From positions 36,634,501 to 36,698,500 of the forward strand of contig CM060923.1 of assembly GCA_030737875.1 (NCBI GenBank): a stretch of DNA of 64,000 nucleotides, written 5' to 3'. The position numbers and the translations under genes are program-made. Below are positions 1-11,434 of this stretch, piece after piece. How positions within the stretch are numbered: position 1 is the stretch's first letter; each line of letters starts with the position of its first letter. This DNA is from Allium sativum (lineage: Eukaryota > Streptophyta > Magnoliopsida > Asparagales > Amaryllidaceae). The notes under the pieces are model-generated. The model searched no databases, had not been told where the DNA came from, and saw only the letters and a program-made list of their open reading frames with translations.

Positions 1-957
1 ATTTCTCTAGAGAATTAGGTTAACGCATAAAAGACTACTCAAATGCAAGGGTTTTCTGAAATGTTTCATGAGTAATAACTTGGTGGTTTGCTATAAGTTC
101 AGGAAGGTGAACTGGTCTTCTTAACTTGTGGTTTTCATTGGTTATGTCTAGTGGCAGCTTCAGTGGCAATTATATATGTGATAAAGAGTAGTTTCTGTTG
201 ATTATTTTGCTGCAATTTGACTTTCGTTCCCATAACATTTATGTCAGTTTGAATACAAGTCTATTGGAATTAAGTTTATGGACTAGCAGATAATGATGTC
301 CTTTTTAACTTCGCTGCACCATATATAGTCATGTTTATTCAAGTCATTTTGGGTTCTTCTGCTTCACATACTGGCGAAAGCACAACCAACGAGTTTACTT
401 GCTGATTTTTCACTTAATCTATGAAAATGCACTTGATTAATGCTAACTAGCTTACTTGATGATTTTCAACATGTCCAACTTTCAGTCCTAGACTATAAAA
501 CTTGCAGTAAAACAGAGGTTAGATCTTGCTTTCAATTTATGTGCACATCATGTATTGGTAGTTTGTGTAACTTCAAATGGTATGATAGATGGGGATATTA
601 CTGTTTATACATGTGCATGTTTGTGTCCTTATAATAATGCAAATTTTATTGATTAAAGATGGCATAGGTGCTGAAAAAGTAAATGTGCATGTATGCTAGG
701 AATCCTATTTTGGTGACTGAAATGTCGGTTGAGATGGTAACCGAATCTGGTGTAGGGGACCAGTCGGTTTCGTTGGGGTTGCTTATGAGATTATGTATAA
801 CTAGAGAATTTATTGTATGACATATTCCCTTCAAAAATACAGTTTTCGAAGAATGTACATACTGAAAGGCGGGAGTCAATAAGTTATCTTTTAAATCATC
901 ACATTCCATTTTAGTTTTTTTTCCTAAACAAATTTGGAAAGTCAGATAAGATCGTCG
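1..957. other. AT-rich stretch, no supported gene
   Basis: I see no convincing coding exon, transposon terminus or RNA gene here on either strand. The open frames are short and look like intron or intergenic sequence. Because a spliced frame follows at 958, part of this stretch could be intron or 5' sequence of the same gene, but I cannot place any exon. Confidence 0.4.
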
Positions 958-1544
958 ATGGAATCTCAGTTACTTGAAAGAAATGCAGCAAAACAGGGTA
1001 TTGTAACCGATTCATCTCTCAGTGGACTAGTAAAATCTTCACCAAGCTCGGAACATCTCATTTTTTCTGCATCTGCTTCTCAGATGCTACACAAAGCTCC
1101 TCGGTATTAAATATTATGTTTTCCCCATTTATTATGTTTAGTAGGTTATCTGATTTGTTTTGTTGTGAATTTCCAAACTATGCTGTCAACTCTAAAATTG
1201 CTCTTATCTTCCGTTGTCCTAATGCTAGCCAAATACTATACAGTTAATGGTGGCTTCCTAGAAAATTGGTACCTAACCTCTCTTATGTAAATTATTGTTA
1301 AGTCATCTCCAAAGGCTTAATGGAACATGTTTCTAATTGTGGTGATGAAATGCTGATTGTTATTTCAATTAAAAAAAAATTAACTAGAGAATTTTTGTTT
1401 TACAGGAAAATAGACATCTTTGATGCAAAAAAGTGGGAAAATGCCACAACAAATCATGGATTTGAAATGCTAACTATATTTTGGTTTGTACTTTTTAATA
1501 TTGTTTATGAAATATTATGGACGTATTATGTATTATTGATGTAA
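958..1544 (+). CDS. Possible two-exon host gene or gene tail, function unknown
   Basis: An open stretch from the ATG at 958 to 1103 reads as a balanced, Ser-rich, non-repetitive peptide (starting MESQLLERNAAKQGIVTD). It ends at a GT dinucleotide (1104-1105). A pyrimidine-rich tract ending in TTTTACAG precedes 1406, and splicing 1103 to 1406 keeps the frame through a split Arg codon. The second exon begins with a charged stretch (KIDIFDAKKWENATTNHGFE), then becomes hydrophobic (near TIFWFVLFNIVYEI) and stops at 1542-1544. The product would be about 95 residues. In-frame TAA upstream of 943 means the first exon starts either at the ATG or at an acceptor near 933-945. I do not recognise the family. 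The hydrophobic tail may be read-through into intron, so the true exon 2 end is uncertain. It is the only sequence here that looks like host coding DNA. Confidence 0.3.
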
Positions 1545-1711
1545 GAATGTTTAGTATGTATATTATGTAATATTTTGTAATGTTGAATGTTGATTATGAG
1601 ATGAGTGATTAATATAATACATTGATTATGAGATGTGTGTGTTGATATAAATTGTGTTGTGTTTAAATTAGGATTGTGTATTTAATGGAACACAAGTTAT
1701 GCGTTTGATGA

Positions 1712-1724
1712 GTATGTATGTATG

Positions 1725-1755
<31 letters not shown>

Positions 1756-1763
1756 GTGTGTGT
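1712..1763. repeat. Compound microsatellite (TATG)n(TA)n(TG)n
   Basis: A run of GTAT units is followed by about eight TA dinucleotides and about eleven TG dinucleotides. It lies immediately before the CACTA-like remnant, and transposon edges are a common setting for such tracts. Confidence 0.9.
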
Positions 1764-2159
1764 AGATCAGAAGGGGAATAGCAGCGGATTACCAACAAAA
1801 AAAGGGAGGTTAAGTTTACTTTAATTTAATTTTCGTCGCTAATCCCTTGGTAATTAGTAAAGATTTAACAACGCTTTTTATAAATAATATTTTATTATGA
1901 ATTAATTTTCCATCGGTAAATATTCGGTATATAAATTAAATTTAAATTAATAAATAAAATTTTATTTTTATTATAAAATTAGTAAAATGACGGAAAAATG
2001 TCGGTAAACTCTTGCAAAATTCCGCCGCAAAATCTGACACAGATACCGTCATGGTTTTTACCGACCACATCGTTATGTAGGAAATCTGTCGCTAAAGCCT
2101 GTTTAGTGACGGATTAGAAGCAGATTCTGCTGCTGCTATATGTTGTTTTTCTTGTAGTG
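1764..2159. mobile_element. Small CACTA-like (En/Spm) element, right terminus clear
   Basis: The right end reads GTTTTTCTTGTAGTG, the reverse complement of the canonical CACTACAAGAAAAAC terminus of plant CACTA transposons. Just inside are subterminal pieces typical of the superfamily (GTGACGGATT, GTCGCTAAAGCC, ACCGACCAC). The left end is degenerate: AGCAGCGGATTACC near 1780 resembles subterminal sequence in inverted orientation, but no clean CACTAC terminus or 3-bp duplication is visible. There is no coding capacity. This is probably a non-autonomous element of about 0.4 kb with a decayed left end. It is separate from the CACTA element at 4193, whose subterminal repeats differ. Confidence 0.55.
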
Positions 2160-3032
2160 GGTACATTTAACATATCTATGGCAATTAGGCAGATAGAGGT
2201 AGGATCCTCATAATAGATGTACACCTGAAGACTACCACAACTGCGGAGATTGGGATTACATTATCATTTTATACAGATTACTAGTTGGGACACTAGCTAG
2301 GTGGTGCAGAGATATAAAAATCAGAATAACATTGCAGTAGCGAAGCGGAGAAAGAGTACAAGCACATTCAGTTTATCTTGCCTTATCATATCTTATGCTA
2401 ATCTTATCTTGTTCTCTCTGTTATCACGGTATTGTCTTATATTCAGTTTATTCATGTCATGTTACTTTTACCTGTTTACATACTGAAAATCACTGGACTT
2501 ACCAGGATTTATGTCTGACCCGTTTTCTTTTGTCCTCTTTTCCTCCGTTTCTCCCCTAGGTAGTCAGGGAGGAAATAGCTCATCTTAGTTTGGACCGTTT
2601 CTCTTTCCAAGCTTGAAGATTTTTTTAATGTATTACTTGGATCCTCTTATCTTTGGCTATGGCTGTGTTTGCACTTTAATTTGGGGACTTATGCTACTTT
2701 GCTATGTTTTATGCTTCTTATATACTTGGAAGTTTTTTTTCAAGACAGAAGTTTTTATGTAATACTTTTAAGTATGATTGAGTCAATTGTTGTAAAAGCT
2801 TGACTGAACTACGTTGCTTATAAAATGACTTTGTTTTCCACTGCTTTATTTGTCTGTCTTGTAATTTATCTGCATCTTTTACCTATAACGCTTCACTGAA
2901 GATAATGCATCCCCTTTGTGAGTGACATTAATGGAGGTGGGGTGTTTCAATGCTAGATGGAAGTGTCCAAATCACCATACAAAGAAAACGGGAGTGAAGC
3001 TAAGATACTTCAGCTACTATATTACCTAACTA
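2160..3032. other. Stretch with no gene or terminus recognised
   Basis: T-rich on the plus strand, with short frames only. On the minus strand it lies downstream of the DUF4283 gene remnant, so it may be its 3' sequence, but no ORF2 (reverse transcriptase) similarity was found. Confidence 0.4.
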
Positions 3033-4189
3033 CTAGTCTCCAATGGCTGACTGAGAAGAAGAAGTGGAAGATGAGGAGGCAGTAGATGAAGAGGAAGATT
3101 CAAGGCATGTGTCATTCAGAAATGTGGCAAAGGGACTAGTAAGATTAGGCAAGTACTCAGCATTGTTCATGTCATATATTAATTTTTTATCCCATGATGA
3201 TCTGCCAAGATAGTAGCATTGTACTCAGCATAAACACCATCAGAGTATAGCTTCAAATATGTCCCATCATCATAATAATGAAGATACCTGACTTCAATAT
3301 TTTCATCTTCTTCGCCATCAGAAATAAACTTATTATATACAGATCGTACTGAACACCAAAGTGAACCCAGGATTTCTTCAGAGTGACCCAAACCACATCT
3401 TCCTTAAGTGCTTTCTTCTCAACCACTACATCTACGACTTCAACGTTAGCCTCAACATCAGAACAAGGGAGAACATCAACTATCTTGGACTAGCGAACCC
3501 ATTTGTGGGCAGGAGGTTTCACTAGTAGGGATCTTAGCTTGGAAGTGCAAATGGTAGGGTATTTGCATGCTTCACAAATGTGACCAAAAGAATGACAGTT
3601 AGTGCAAATATCTGGTTGTCAAGTGTACTGTACATCTACAGTAGAATCATACCCATCAACTGAGACATTTAGCTTGGTAGGAAGCACATTGTTCGGGGAA
3701 ATTTCAATTAGAACCTTAGCAAAAACTAGATTGGACCTGGCCTCCGTGTGAGCATCAAAACATTTGAAATTTCCATTTCTACTAGCCAACCAATTCAGAC
3801 TAGGAAGCGTCTGCAACACTGATGGAATCCATGTAAAGATAGTCCGTACTGGAATTGATTGAACCCTTTCTCTTGCACTCTCTATCGTTGTACTCCCCAG
3901 AGTAATGATTAATGGTTGCCCTCCAATAATAGGTGGGTTAGATTCAAGCACTTTCCTTCTTTCCTCTGCATCTGAAATTTGAAAAAGTACATACCATTCA
4001 CAAAGTTGACACGAAGTCCACCCCTAAGGCTCCAGGTCTTGCGACATTGCTCCCGAACGTCGTCATAAGGCTCATTCGAGTTTAGAAAGAAGTCAACAAG
4101 ATGATTCTTCCATAGGTCAGTACCTTATTGTACTATATCCACCGGTGGACACGGGTTAGGAGGAACAAATGTGAATTCCCGCCGGGAGT
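3033..4189 (-). pseudogene. DUF4283 + CCHC zinc-knuckle protein (LINE ORF1-type), 3' part
   Basis: On the minus strand this reads as the core of a plant DUF4283 protein, the RNA-binding ORF1-type protein of L1-like LINEs. Visible in order are a TWSLRGGLRVNF-like start, a GGQPLI segment, a WLASRNGNFKCFDAHTEAR segment (family pattern: same-strand, Lys/Asp-rich, then an R), and a zinc knuckle CTNCHSFGHICEAC that fits CX2CX4HX4C exactly, near 3570-3615. A Ser-rich C-terminus follows and stops at 3033-3035. In-frame stops (for example just before the knuckle, at the TGA near 3617) and at least one frameshift near 3950-3990 show it is dead. The N-terminal part is at 7313-8012; removing the CACTA element and one ATT copy restores the same reading frame. 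No ORF2 follows, so it is a truncated LINE or a stand-alone DUF4283 retrogene. Confidence 0.75.
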
Positions 4190-4224
4190 ATTCACTACAA
4201 AAGAATTCTGAATTCCTTACACCA

Positions 4225-4525
4225 ATTTGGCATAGGGATGGCATAGGGAATCGAATTTCCCTACGCCATCCCTATGCCAAAAAGAAAGTCGGAAAACAGC
4301 TCATCGCAAATATTTTCCTACGTCAAACCTAAGCCTGCATGCCTACGCCATCCCTACGCCAAGTTCCCTACACCATCCCTATGCCAAGTTCCCTATGCCG
4401 TCCCTACGCCATGTTTTCTACGCCATTCCAACGCCAAGTTCCCTCCGCCAAGTTCATTATGCTGTCCCTACGCCAAGTTCCCTACGCATCCTTACCCATT
4501 CCATACGAATTCCCTATGCCTCCGT
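4225..4525. repeat. CACTA left subterminal repeat cluster
   Basis: Roughly 15 degenerate copies of a 10-15 bp unit (CCCTACGCCAAGTT, CCCTACGCCATC) sit in both orientations; the first pair forms an inverted repeat at 4228-4278. The unit is the same as at the right end of the element. Short peptides rich in Pro, Ser, Tyr and Arg that can be translated here are by-products of the repeat. Confidence 0.85.
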
Positions 4526-5161
4526 ACACCAAAATTCAATATGGTTATTTTATATTTATCTTTATCTACCACATATCATAATAACATCGAACATATGAAA
4601 AATCGTAACAATACATATTAATAAAAACATTAATGTAAAATGAATATCATGGTCAAATTACCATAAACCTACTACAAATGTATTTAAAACAAATCATGTC
4701 CAAAAAACAATACAATAAAGTTGCTACATAATTCAAACATGGTCATTTCATCTAATTCAAACATTGTGTAATGTACCTTACGCAAATAGAACATCAACCC
4801 CACTACCAAAATAAGAATAACTCATAGAGTACGTCATATATGCGATTCTTGCTCCCGTCTCAACCATCGTATAAACTCTTGCACAGAACCATCTATTCCT
4901 ACATGGAACCTAAATCCCCTTGTAGTTTGTTAATCGTGACAATCATTTCTTGATTTTTACCCCTTAGCTCTTCTACTTCCTTCACAAGCTTCTCTCTGTT
5001 ATCTGAAATTCAAAACCTAGCGGTGTATGTATTGTCTCTATATATCTACACATAATTTTTTTAAACCCAATTAGCACAATGACTAAATTTCATAATACAA
5101 TTAAGTAAGATGGTCAGTTATACATCCTTGAACACGGAATAAAAGTCGACATATAAGAACA

Positions 5162-5245
5162 TGACTTGCCTAAAGGCTCAGTTGAAACTTAGCTGTTTCG
5201 GTTAAGTTTCACTACGTCGAAAGGCTTAGTTTCAACTGACCCTTT
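5162..5245. repeat. Imperfect hairpin inside the CACTA element
   Basis: The arms AGTTGAAACTTAGC and GGCTTAGTTTCAACT flank a loop of about 30 bases, giving an imperfect stem. It may be a small foldback insertion or chance. No RNA gene is claimed. Confidence 0.45.
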
Positions 5246-7194
5246 TATTAGATAGGGGAACAGATTCTGGTAACAATAAACTGAAGCGGATCAAACAAGG
5301 CTGCAGATCTAGCATGAAGGATGTCAATACAGTGTAAATAATATTGCAACCAACTTCACTATGCCTGCCATAACATTTTTTGTAAATGTAAATCTATAAA
5401 AACAACCAAGTTACACATCGAATAAACAAGACCTTCACAGTCAGTCACCATCTACGTTTTCATTCTAGACCACTGTGTAAAAGTAAAACAGTACGTAACG
5501 TACCTTCAGTACAAATCCGCAATTAACAAAATTGAGACAACAAGAGGCAGAAACGAATAAAGCTAATCAAGCTCTTCTTTCACTGAGCTACATTTCACAA
5601 TGTCTAGTTTGAAACTGGCAATTAAAAGAAATAGGGTGATTATTATTATTCTTCTCGTACCATAAAAATTACATGCATTTTATATGGTCCAAAACGTTAA
5701 CTCGTACCATAAAAATTAAAGGAAGAATAACTTGAAGAAGGGTAAAACATGACTGGAAGGAAAAATCTGCAATATGAAGGAAGTGAGCTATTTGTATTCT
5801 TAAACTATATAAAAAACATTTAATAAGCTCCTACATTAACTTACAAAATTATGATTTGCAGTTTTATTTTTCTCAACTTATCATGACATCAAAGGCAGCT
5901 CAGGTACAATTCAAAATAAAAACAACAAACAGTTTGATCTCCCCATAGTTGATCAACGAATCCAATTCATATATTATGTTAAATGCTGAATCTTAATGAT
6001 GAAAAAGACATTCCTTTTTAACATTAATAAATTTGATGTGAAATCAAATTTGTAAATTCTCAAATAAATTTTGATCGTATTATAGATGTTATATGAATAC
6101 AATTTAAATAAATGAAACGTTGAAATTAGATATTTCATTGAATAATTGTGTTTCTTTTGTCATGTATATCCTTTTGCTATTACTGAATATGATTCCTTAC
6201 ATTTTTTTTTTGAATACAAGTAATCACGTATATCTTTGAGGGGTCAAGGAAAGTTTCTAGATCTGTTTTATATGTAATTTAGTCATAATTGTTTTTTGCT
6301 TAGTAGTTTGCCATGAATATGAAAATAAAGTGCTCTTTTGCTCTTACAGGTGATCATCTTGAAGAATTTTTTTAAAAAAAATAAAAATCAGTTGTTCTTC
6401 CTATAAGTGAAGGGGACAGTAATTTATTCCACAAAACCATGACCCAGTTAACATAATTTATTCCACAAAAACATTCGTATGCATAATCATTGTTTTATTT
6501 AACTGCACCAAAATGGAGATGTAACGATGGACGAAAAAAACGGAATCAAATATTGCATCAATTAGTTTTGTGTATCCAAGCGTTATTACCTTGAACTACC
6601 ATAGTCTTTGTTTCAGTATGTTGAAACGACGCTGAAACTTAGAGAAGTCAACTTGCAAACGATAAAGACGAAACAGAGGAAACTTTCCACATCTGAAATT
6701 GGCAAACTAAGAAAACGTTGCTCCTTCATCCCATCCACGACAACTAAACTCACCAGGTTCGAAACTTTGAAGATGAAATTAATAAAACTTGCGACTCAAC
6801 TTTAGATTGATGACCAGCTTAAAAATCAGGCCAAGCGAGAAGTTTCAATAATTGAGAAGGATAGCAAAAAGGGAAATGAGGTTGTTAAAATCAGGGATCC
6901 AGATTTATTTCATAAAAGTTTCTTTGAGATTTAATTCAATAGATAAGGGCGTGAGTAGAGGTGGCAGGGGGCGGCGCGATTGATGTTAAGGGCGGTGCGG
7001 TTGAAGGTGCGGCGCGGTAGAGTTAGATGTAGGGTTTTTTTGTTTTCTTTTTTATCTGAAACGATGGAAGGGAAATAAGGGAAGAACGGTTGTTACAGTG
7101 CATTGAACAGCTGTGATTGTTTCAGTGTAGAAAATTTTTTGAGCCCATTCAAATAAATTCCAACATGATTAAAAAGCATAGGAGCTGAGTCGGA

Positions 7195-7285
7195 AATTCC
7201 CTACGCCGTACCTTCACCTTCTACATGTTTTCACGTCTTCCCTACGCCGTGCCTACACGGCGCAGGGATGGTGTAGGGAGTGGGT
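7195..7285. repeat. CACTA right subterminal repeats
   Basis: Several copies of TTCCCTACGCCGT and the inverted GGCGCAGGGATGGTGTAGGG occur just inside the right terminus, mirroring the left cluster at 4225-4525. Confidence 0.8.
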
Positions 7286-7312
7286 TGGAAAATTGCCCTC
7301 TTTTTTGTAGTG

Positions 7313-8012
7313 ATTTACCAGCACAGCGAGGAAGTGTAGTTAACAAGGATGAGTAAGTCGGCTTGACCTGAAGCATAGGAACATGCGGATTCATTGAAGT
7401 ATGTGGTTGATTCAAACCACCATCGATCAGAATCGGAAGAGATGCATTCGGACCTTGACTGTGTATTTGTGGCTCAGTGGTGGTAGTAGTGATTGAGGCA
7501 TTTACACAAACAATTGGGTAGCATTTTGAAATTGTGGGGACAAAGGGTATAGAAGCAGCAAATGAAGGCACTACTACACAACTCTTATACAAACCAGAAT
7601 CCTCATTAACTTGTACACTTTGATTATCCATCTCAACCAAACCTAATTTGTTATTTCTAGTTATAACAGCAGTTTGCAGATTAACAAGGTGAGTGTCGGT
7701 AGAGGCATTACCTTCAGTTTCATGATTATCGACAATTCTTATTTTAGCAGAGGCACAAATGTCATTCCACTGCGAAGCAGCATCCAAATCAGCAAGCAAG
7801 GGGCAAACTAGAGTACTGACAGAAGCATTGAGTCTTGATAAATTTAACGTCGGTAAAGAGTCGAGTGCAGAGGAAAGATCCAGATGCATGGCGATAATCG
7901 TTGAATTAGGATCTGAAGCTCCACCAGATCTGGAAGCGCTCTTGTCAAGGCGAGCCTTGGACAACTTGTTCTTCGTCATAGGCGAGTTGGGGGAGGAGGA
8001 AAGGGCGAACAA
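7313..8012 (-). pseudogene. DUF4283 (LINE ORF1-type) protein, N-terminal part
   Basis: An open minus-strand frame begins with an ATG at 8010-8012 (or the internal ATG at about 7979, starting MTKNKLSKARLDKSASRSGG) and runs to the CACTA insertion point. It encodes about 230 residues: a basic start, then a Ser/Thr/Asn-rich low-complexity region, the usual make-up of the N-terminal extension before DUF4283 in plant LINE ORF1 proteins. Beyond the insertion, the same frame continues into 4189 and downward, reaching DUF4283 after one in-frame stop. The frame is unbroken on this side, so the CACTA insertion may be one of the earlier disabling events. No promoter was identified upstream. Confidence 0.65.
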
Positions 8013-9458
8013 GAAGATGCGAAAGGTGGGAGATCAACAGGAGTTTGGACGAACCGGCTATGGGAGAGATGGAAGAAGGGAGGAAAAATCGACAATGGAG
8101 GTCACCATTAACGATTATTCCCACTGAACCATGCTTATCATATAGTTTTTTATCTAAATATTTTAAATATTGATTGGTAATATATAAAACTCTTTAGGCA
8201 TCTTATATTAATAAAATGAAAGAGTTAGAATAAACAATATATTATTTTAGCCTAAAAGTTGCTTTTCGACATAATTTTCCGTTTTGTCCTTATTTGAAAA
8301 TTTTACATGGATATTTGCATCTATTTTTAATTTTGATATGTTATAATGAAAAAGATTTTTATTTTTTATGCGACTTAAATGCAGTAAAAGAAAAATATTT
8401 TGTAAAGAAACTAATATTTAATTCAACCATTCATGTATTTCTATATCTTACTTAAAAGAAATAGCTTTATCATAAGAAGTATTTTTATAAAACTCGTTAT
8501 TTTTGGTCTAAAACATTGTTTATAGACCCATAAAATTATCTGGAGAATGTTTAATAGAAGGATCCATATTTAAATATTTGAAATTAACCATTTGGAAATT
8601 TAATTAAATTGGTTTGGAAAAATATGAAAATTTACAGGAAAGTCTAAAATGGCGATTTAGGAACTTTGAAATTTAATTTGGGATTTTTTCAAAATCTATA
8701 GGATTTTATAACATAATTAGTGCGAAATCTGAAGTATTTTGATTATGAAAAGTAATAACCATTTTTGGGAATTCTAAAACTTCTTATAATAATTTGTGAA
8801 GTAATTTTTTTTGTTAAACGCCTTTCAAAATTTTATATGGGTTTTACTATAAAATTTAAAGTGGATAAAATGTCATATTTCACATGATATTGAGTCAGCT
8901 TACATAAGGACTTTTAGTTTTGACTCGTATGTATTGTTTTTCATTATGCTCGAGTTAGTTTGAGTTGTTTCTATTTCTAAGACCATTATTTCTTGAAGAT
9001 GAAGGTGGCATTTGGAAGATCATATTTATAACTATTATTCTGCTATTATATTTGGTATGCCTGTTATTTTATAAATTTGATTATATTGTAAAGTAGAATT
9101 AATATATATATCGTTACAGCTTCGTGAATTGTTTATGCAATTATTATATTTTGTCCATCCTCCATGAGATTTTGTTTCAATGTTTTTTTATTACTCTTAT
9201 ATTTAACCATATTGACTTTGAATGGTTTGGGTTGGATATGTGTGGTCTGTTGTTGACTTGAAACATTTGAAATTGTAGGTTGCCACTGAATCGACGTTGT
9301 AATTGGACTTGCAAATCAAGTCAAGAAATAGGGATAAAGCAATTTGTTTTTTCCTAATTAGAATTAATAATTTGGTTTCTAATTTGGAAACAAAAAAGAA
9401 ATGTATAGACTACATGCTTTCGTATTCTGTGTCTCAGCACAACATTTGAAATTTTTAA
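8013..9458. other. AT-rich intergenic stretch, nothing recognised
   Basis: Long A/T-rich sequence with no frame of note, no LTR or TIR terminus and no RNA gene. 8013-8130 may contain 5' sequence of the DUF4283 gene, since it is less AT-rich and pyrimidine-rich on the minus strand. Confidence 0.45.
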
Positions 9459-9745
9459 GGTGCATTTGGTTTATTTTTAGTTTTGGATTTTACCTATACA
9501 AAAGTGTAAACGGGTTATGTATATCGTGATTATAGAAAACGAAGTTAACACACAAAGCGAAAAAAAAATTTCTATTTTTTTGTGTTTTGGGTAATATCAG
9601 AAGGAAGCGAGACAATTCATCCTTTCATTATCCCTTCAGCCTCTCCATCTTCCTTTCATTTCCTCCGTCGTTCTCTACACTCTTCTCATTTTTTGTAATT
9701 GATGTTGAAAACTAAAGACACAAAACATAAAATAAACTAAGCACC
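9459..9745. mobile_element. Candidate MITE, about 287 bp
   Basis: The left end GGTGCATTTGGTTTATTTTTAG is matched in inverted orientation by AATAAACTAAGCACC at the right end. GGTGC(A/G)TTTGGTT is a familiar start of short plant DNA transposons. The internal part has a C/T-rich tract (about 9610-9690) and no coding. I could not find a convincing target-site duplication next to the ends, so the boundaries and superfamily are uncertain. Confidence 0.35.
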
Positions 9746-10811
9746 ACGTTACTATTTATTTCAAAAAGATCTAAAATATAATGGCCATATCTTTAGCTTG
9801 CGATGAATAACAAACATTCTCTTTTCAAAACTCATATAACCATGTTGTTCATACCTTGTTGGTTAGTATTGACTTTTTTATTATAACTGTAATGAATTGT
9901 AAGTGTGATAAGACATACTTTCTCGACCTTTAGAAATCAACACTAATGCAACCTCGGTATTAATATGTCGCATCCAAGTGCCGGAGAAGCGAATCATTTT
10001 TGGTAAGAAAGAAATTGAAGGAAGTAGAAAGAACATAATCCTAAACATTGGAAAAATGTATGGATATTTCAGTTCACAAAATCTTTTCAATGGGAATTTT
10101 TACATAATTACCAGAGTGTAAGTTATATCTGGCTAGGCAGTTCTAAAATTTGTCCTTACAAATGCTTAAAAAAATAATCTAATTAAGGGTATAGTAAAGG
10201 TGGAACAGTTAACTGTCTACAAGAATATTCAGCTCCAAACTCTATCCAAAATTTTCTAAGTTAAACCTCGGCTACTCAATTGGTCGAAGAAAATAGGCCA
10301 CCCAAAGTTTAAGTAAAAAAGAAAATAAACTATGAGTCAGCCTTGGAACTGGTGTAAGAAACTCAAATCCGATATTTTAAATAAAATGGTATCATATAAG
10401 ACCATAATCACACATAATTGTGGAATGGGGTTTTCCCTTATGATAACCCAAATCTTTGTTATTTATAGTTATATGATATTTTTTATAGTGATTTGCGGGG
10501 TAAAACACATAATGTGAATCAAATCAACTATGCAAAATTGTTACCATTATTAGATTTTATGTATGTTAATGGTAACTGACTTGTCCGAGTTGTCTATTTG
10601 CATACATCATATATTCGACATATAGAGAGTAACCTGGAAATATGATGATCGTATCCCAATGGGGACGACCCATATAGCTTCACTACGTGCCCTTTTTCTT
10701 CCATTACCTAGTGATAAAGCTTAAAGTCATCGATTACTTCATACCAAGCACACCACTCACTTCAAATGCCATTTCCAAATCTATCTCATGAAATTGATTT
10801 CCACAAATGTT
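9746..10811. other. Intergenic stretch, nothing recognised
   Basis: No domain-like frame, transposon terminus or RNA gene is visible. It lies between the candidate MITE and the 3' end of LINE-1. Confidence 0.4.
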
Positions 10812-11434
10812 TTTTTAAAACAAAAGAAGCATATATGTAACAAAAGGGAGAATCTAGCCATTCTCCAATGGCTTACAAAAAAAGATTCGTGGAAATGGCT
10901 ACAGAATCTGTGCATACACATAAACAATAATGAAAGAACACAAATATAACCACGGACCATGCGAGCCTAGAGCAGAGATCAAACTAAACAAACTTTGACC
11001 AGCCCCTCTCCAATCACAATGATGACAACAAAGAGTCCACTGCTCCACAAATCTATGTTGATACACCTGGATGTGGACGAGCCAAGCCTAGCATCCAGCA
11101 AGCGAAACCAACCATCTCCATCTTTAAGCACAAGCTCCAAAAAGCACTGCCATCTACTAGTAGACCCAAAGAGACTCGATCCAATAAGTACCTGTAAATC
11201 CAGGACCCACAGTACTAGAAAAAGCATAAGAAAAGAACGGAGCAGGGGGAGGGTGGATGTGGAGAAGAGATTGGGGGAGAATCCCGTACTTTAATTAGGT
11301 AAGGGTTCAACCAATCCCCGCCCTAGGTGCAGGCGGTACTGAGGTAACAACAAATATACCCGCCAATCTCCTCGAGCGAGAGGCAATTGCTCCCTTAAAC
11401 GGCCTACCACGAAATGCAAGGAAAACGTCGTTCC
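10812..11434 (-). other. LINE-1 3' region
   Basis: This stretch lies after the zf-RVT domain in the LINE sense direction and ends in the A-rich tail. A frame at 10979-11300 on the minus strand is Leu/Val/Trp-rich without recognisable motifs. I cannot see a C-terminal RNase H domain, which some plant LINEs have. Confidence 0.5.

Larger units (their letters stand above)
4193..7312. mobile_element. Non-autonomous CACTA transposon, 3.12 kb
   Basis: The element begins CACTACAAAAGAATTC and ends GCCCTCTTTTTTGTAGTG, so both termini are CACTACAAAA in inverted orientation. The 3 bases before (4190-4192) and after (7313-7315) are both ATT, the 3-bp target duplication expected for CACTA elements. Both subterminal regions carry many copies of a CCCTACGCC/GGCATAGGG motif (own entries), the presumed transposase-binding repeats. 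Between them (about 4540-7190) there is AT-rich DNA with only tiny frames and no TNPA- or TNPD-like coding sequence, so it would need a transposase supplied in trans. It is inserted in the DUF4283 gene remnant, whose frame continues in register on the other side. Confidence 0.9.

Noticed and set aside
646..909. 87-codon minus-strand frame near the window start
   Set aside because: No recognisable motif, AT-biased composition and no splice or promoter context; treated as chance.
4274..4621. Pro/Ser/Tyr-rich overlapping frames
   Set aside because: They are translations of the CACTA subterminal repeat units, not genes.
7759..8127. 122-codon plus-strand frame
   Set aside because: Antisense shadow of the DUF4283 N-terminal frame.
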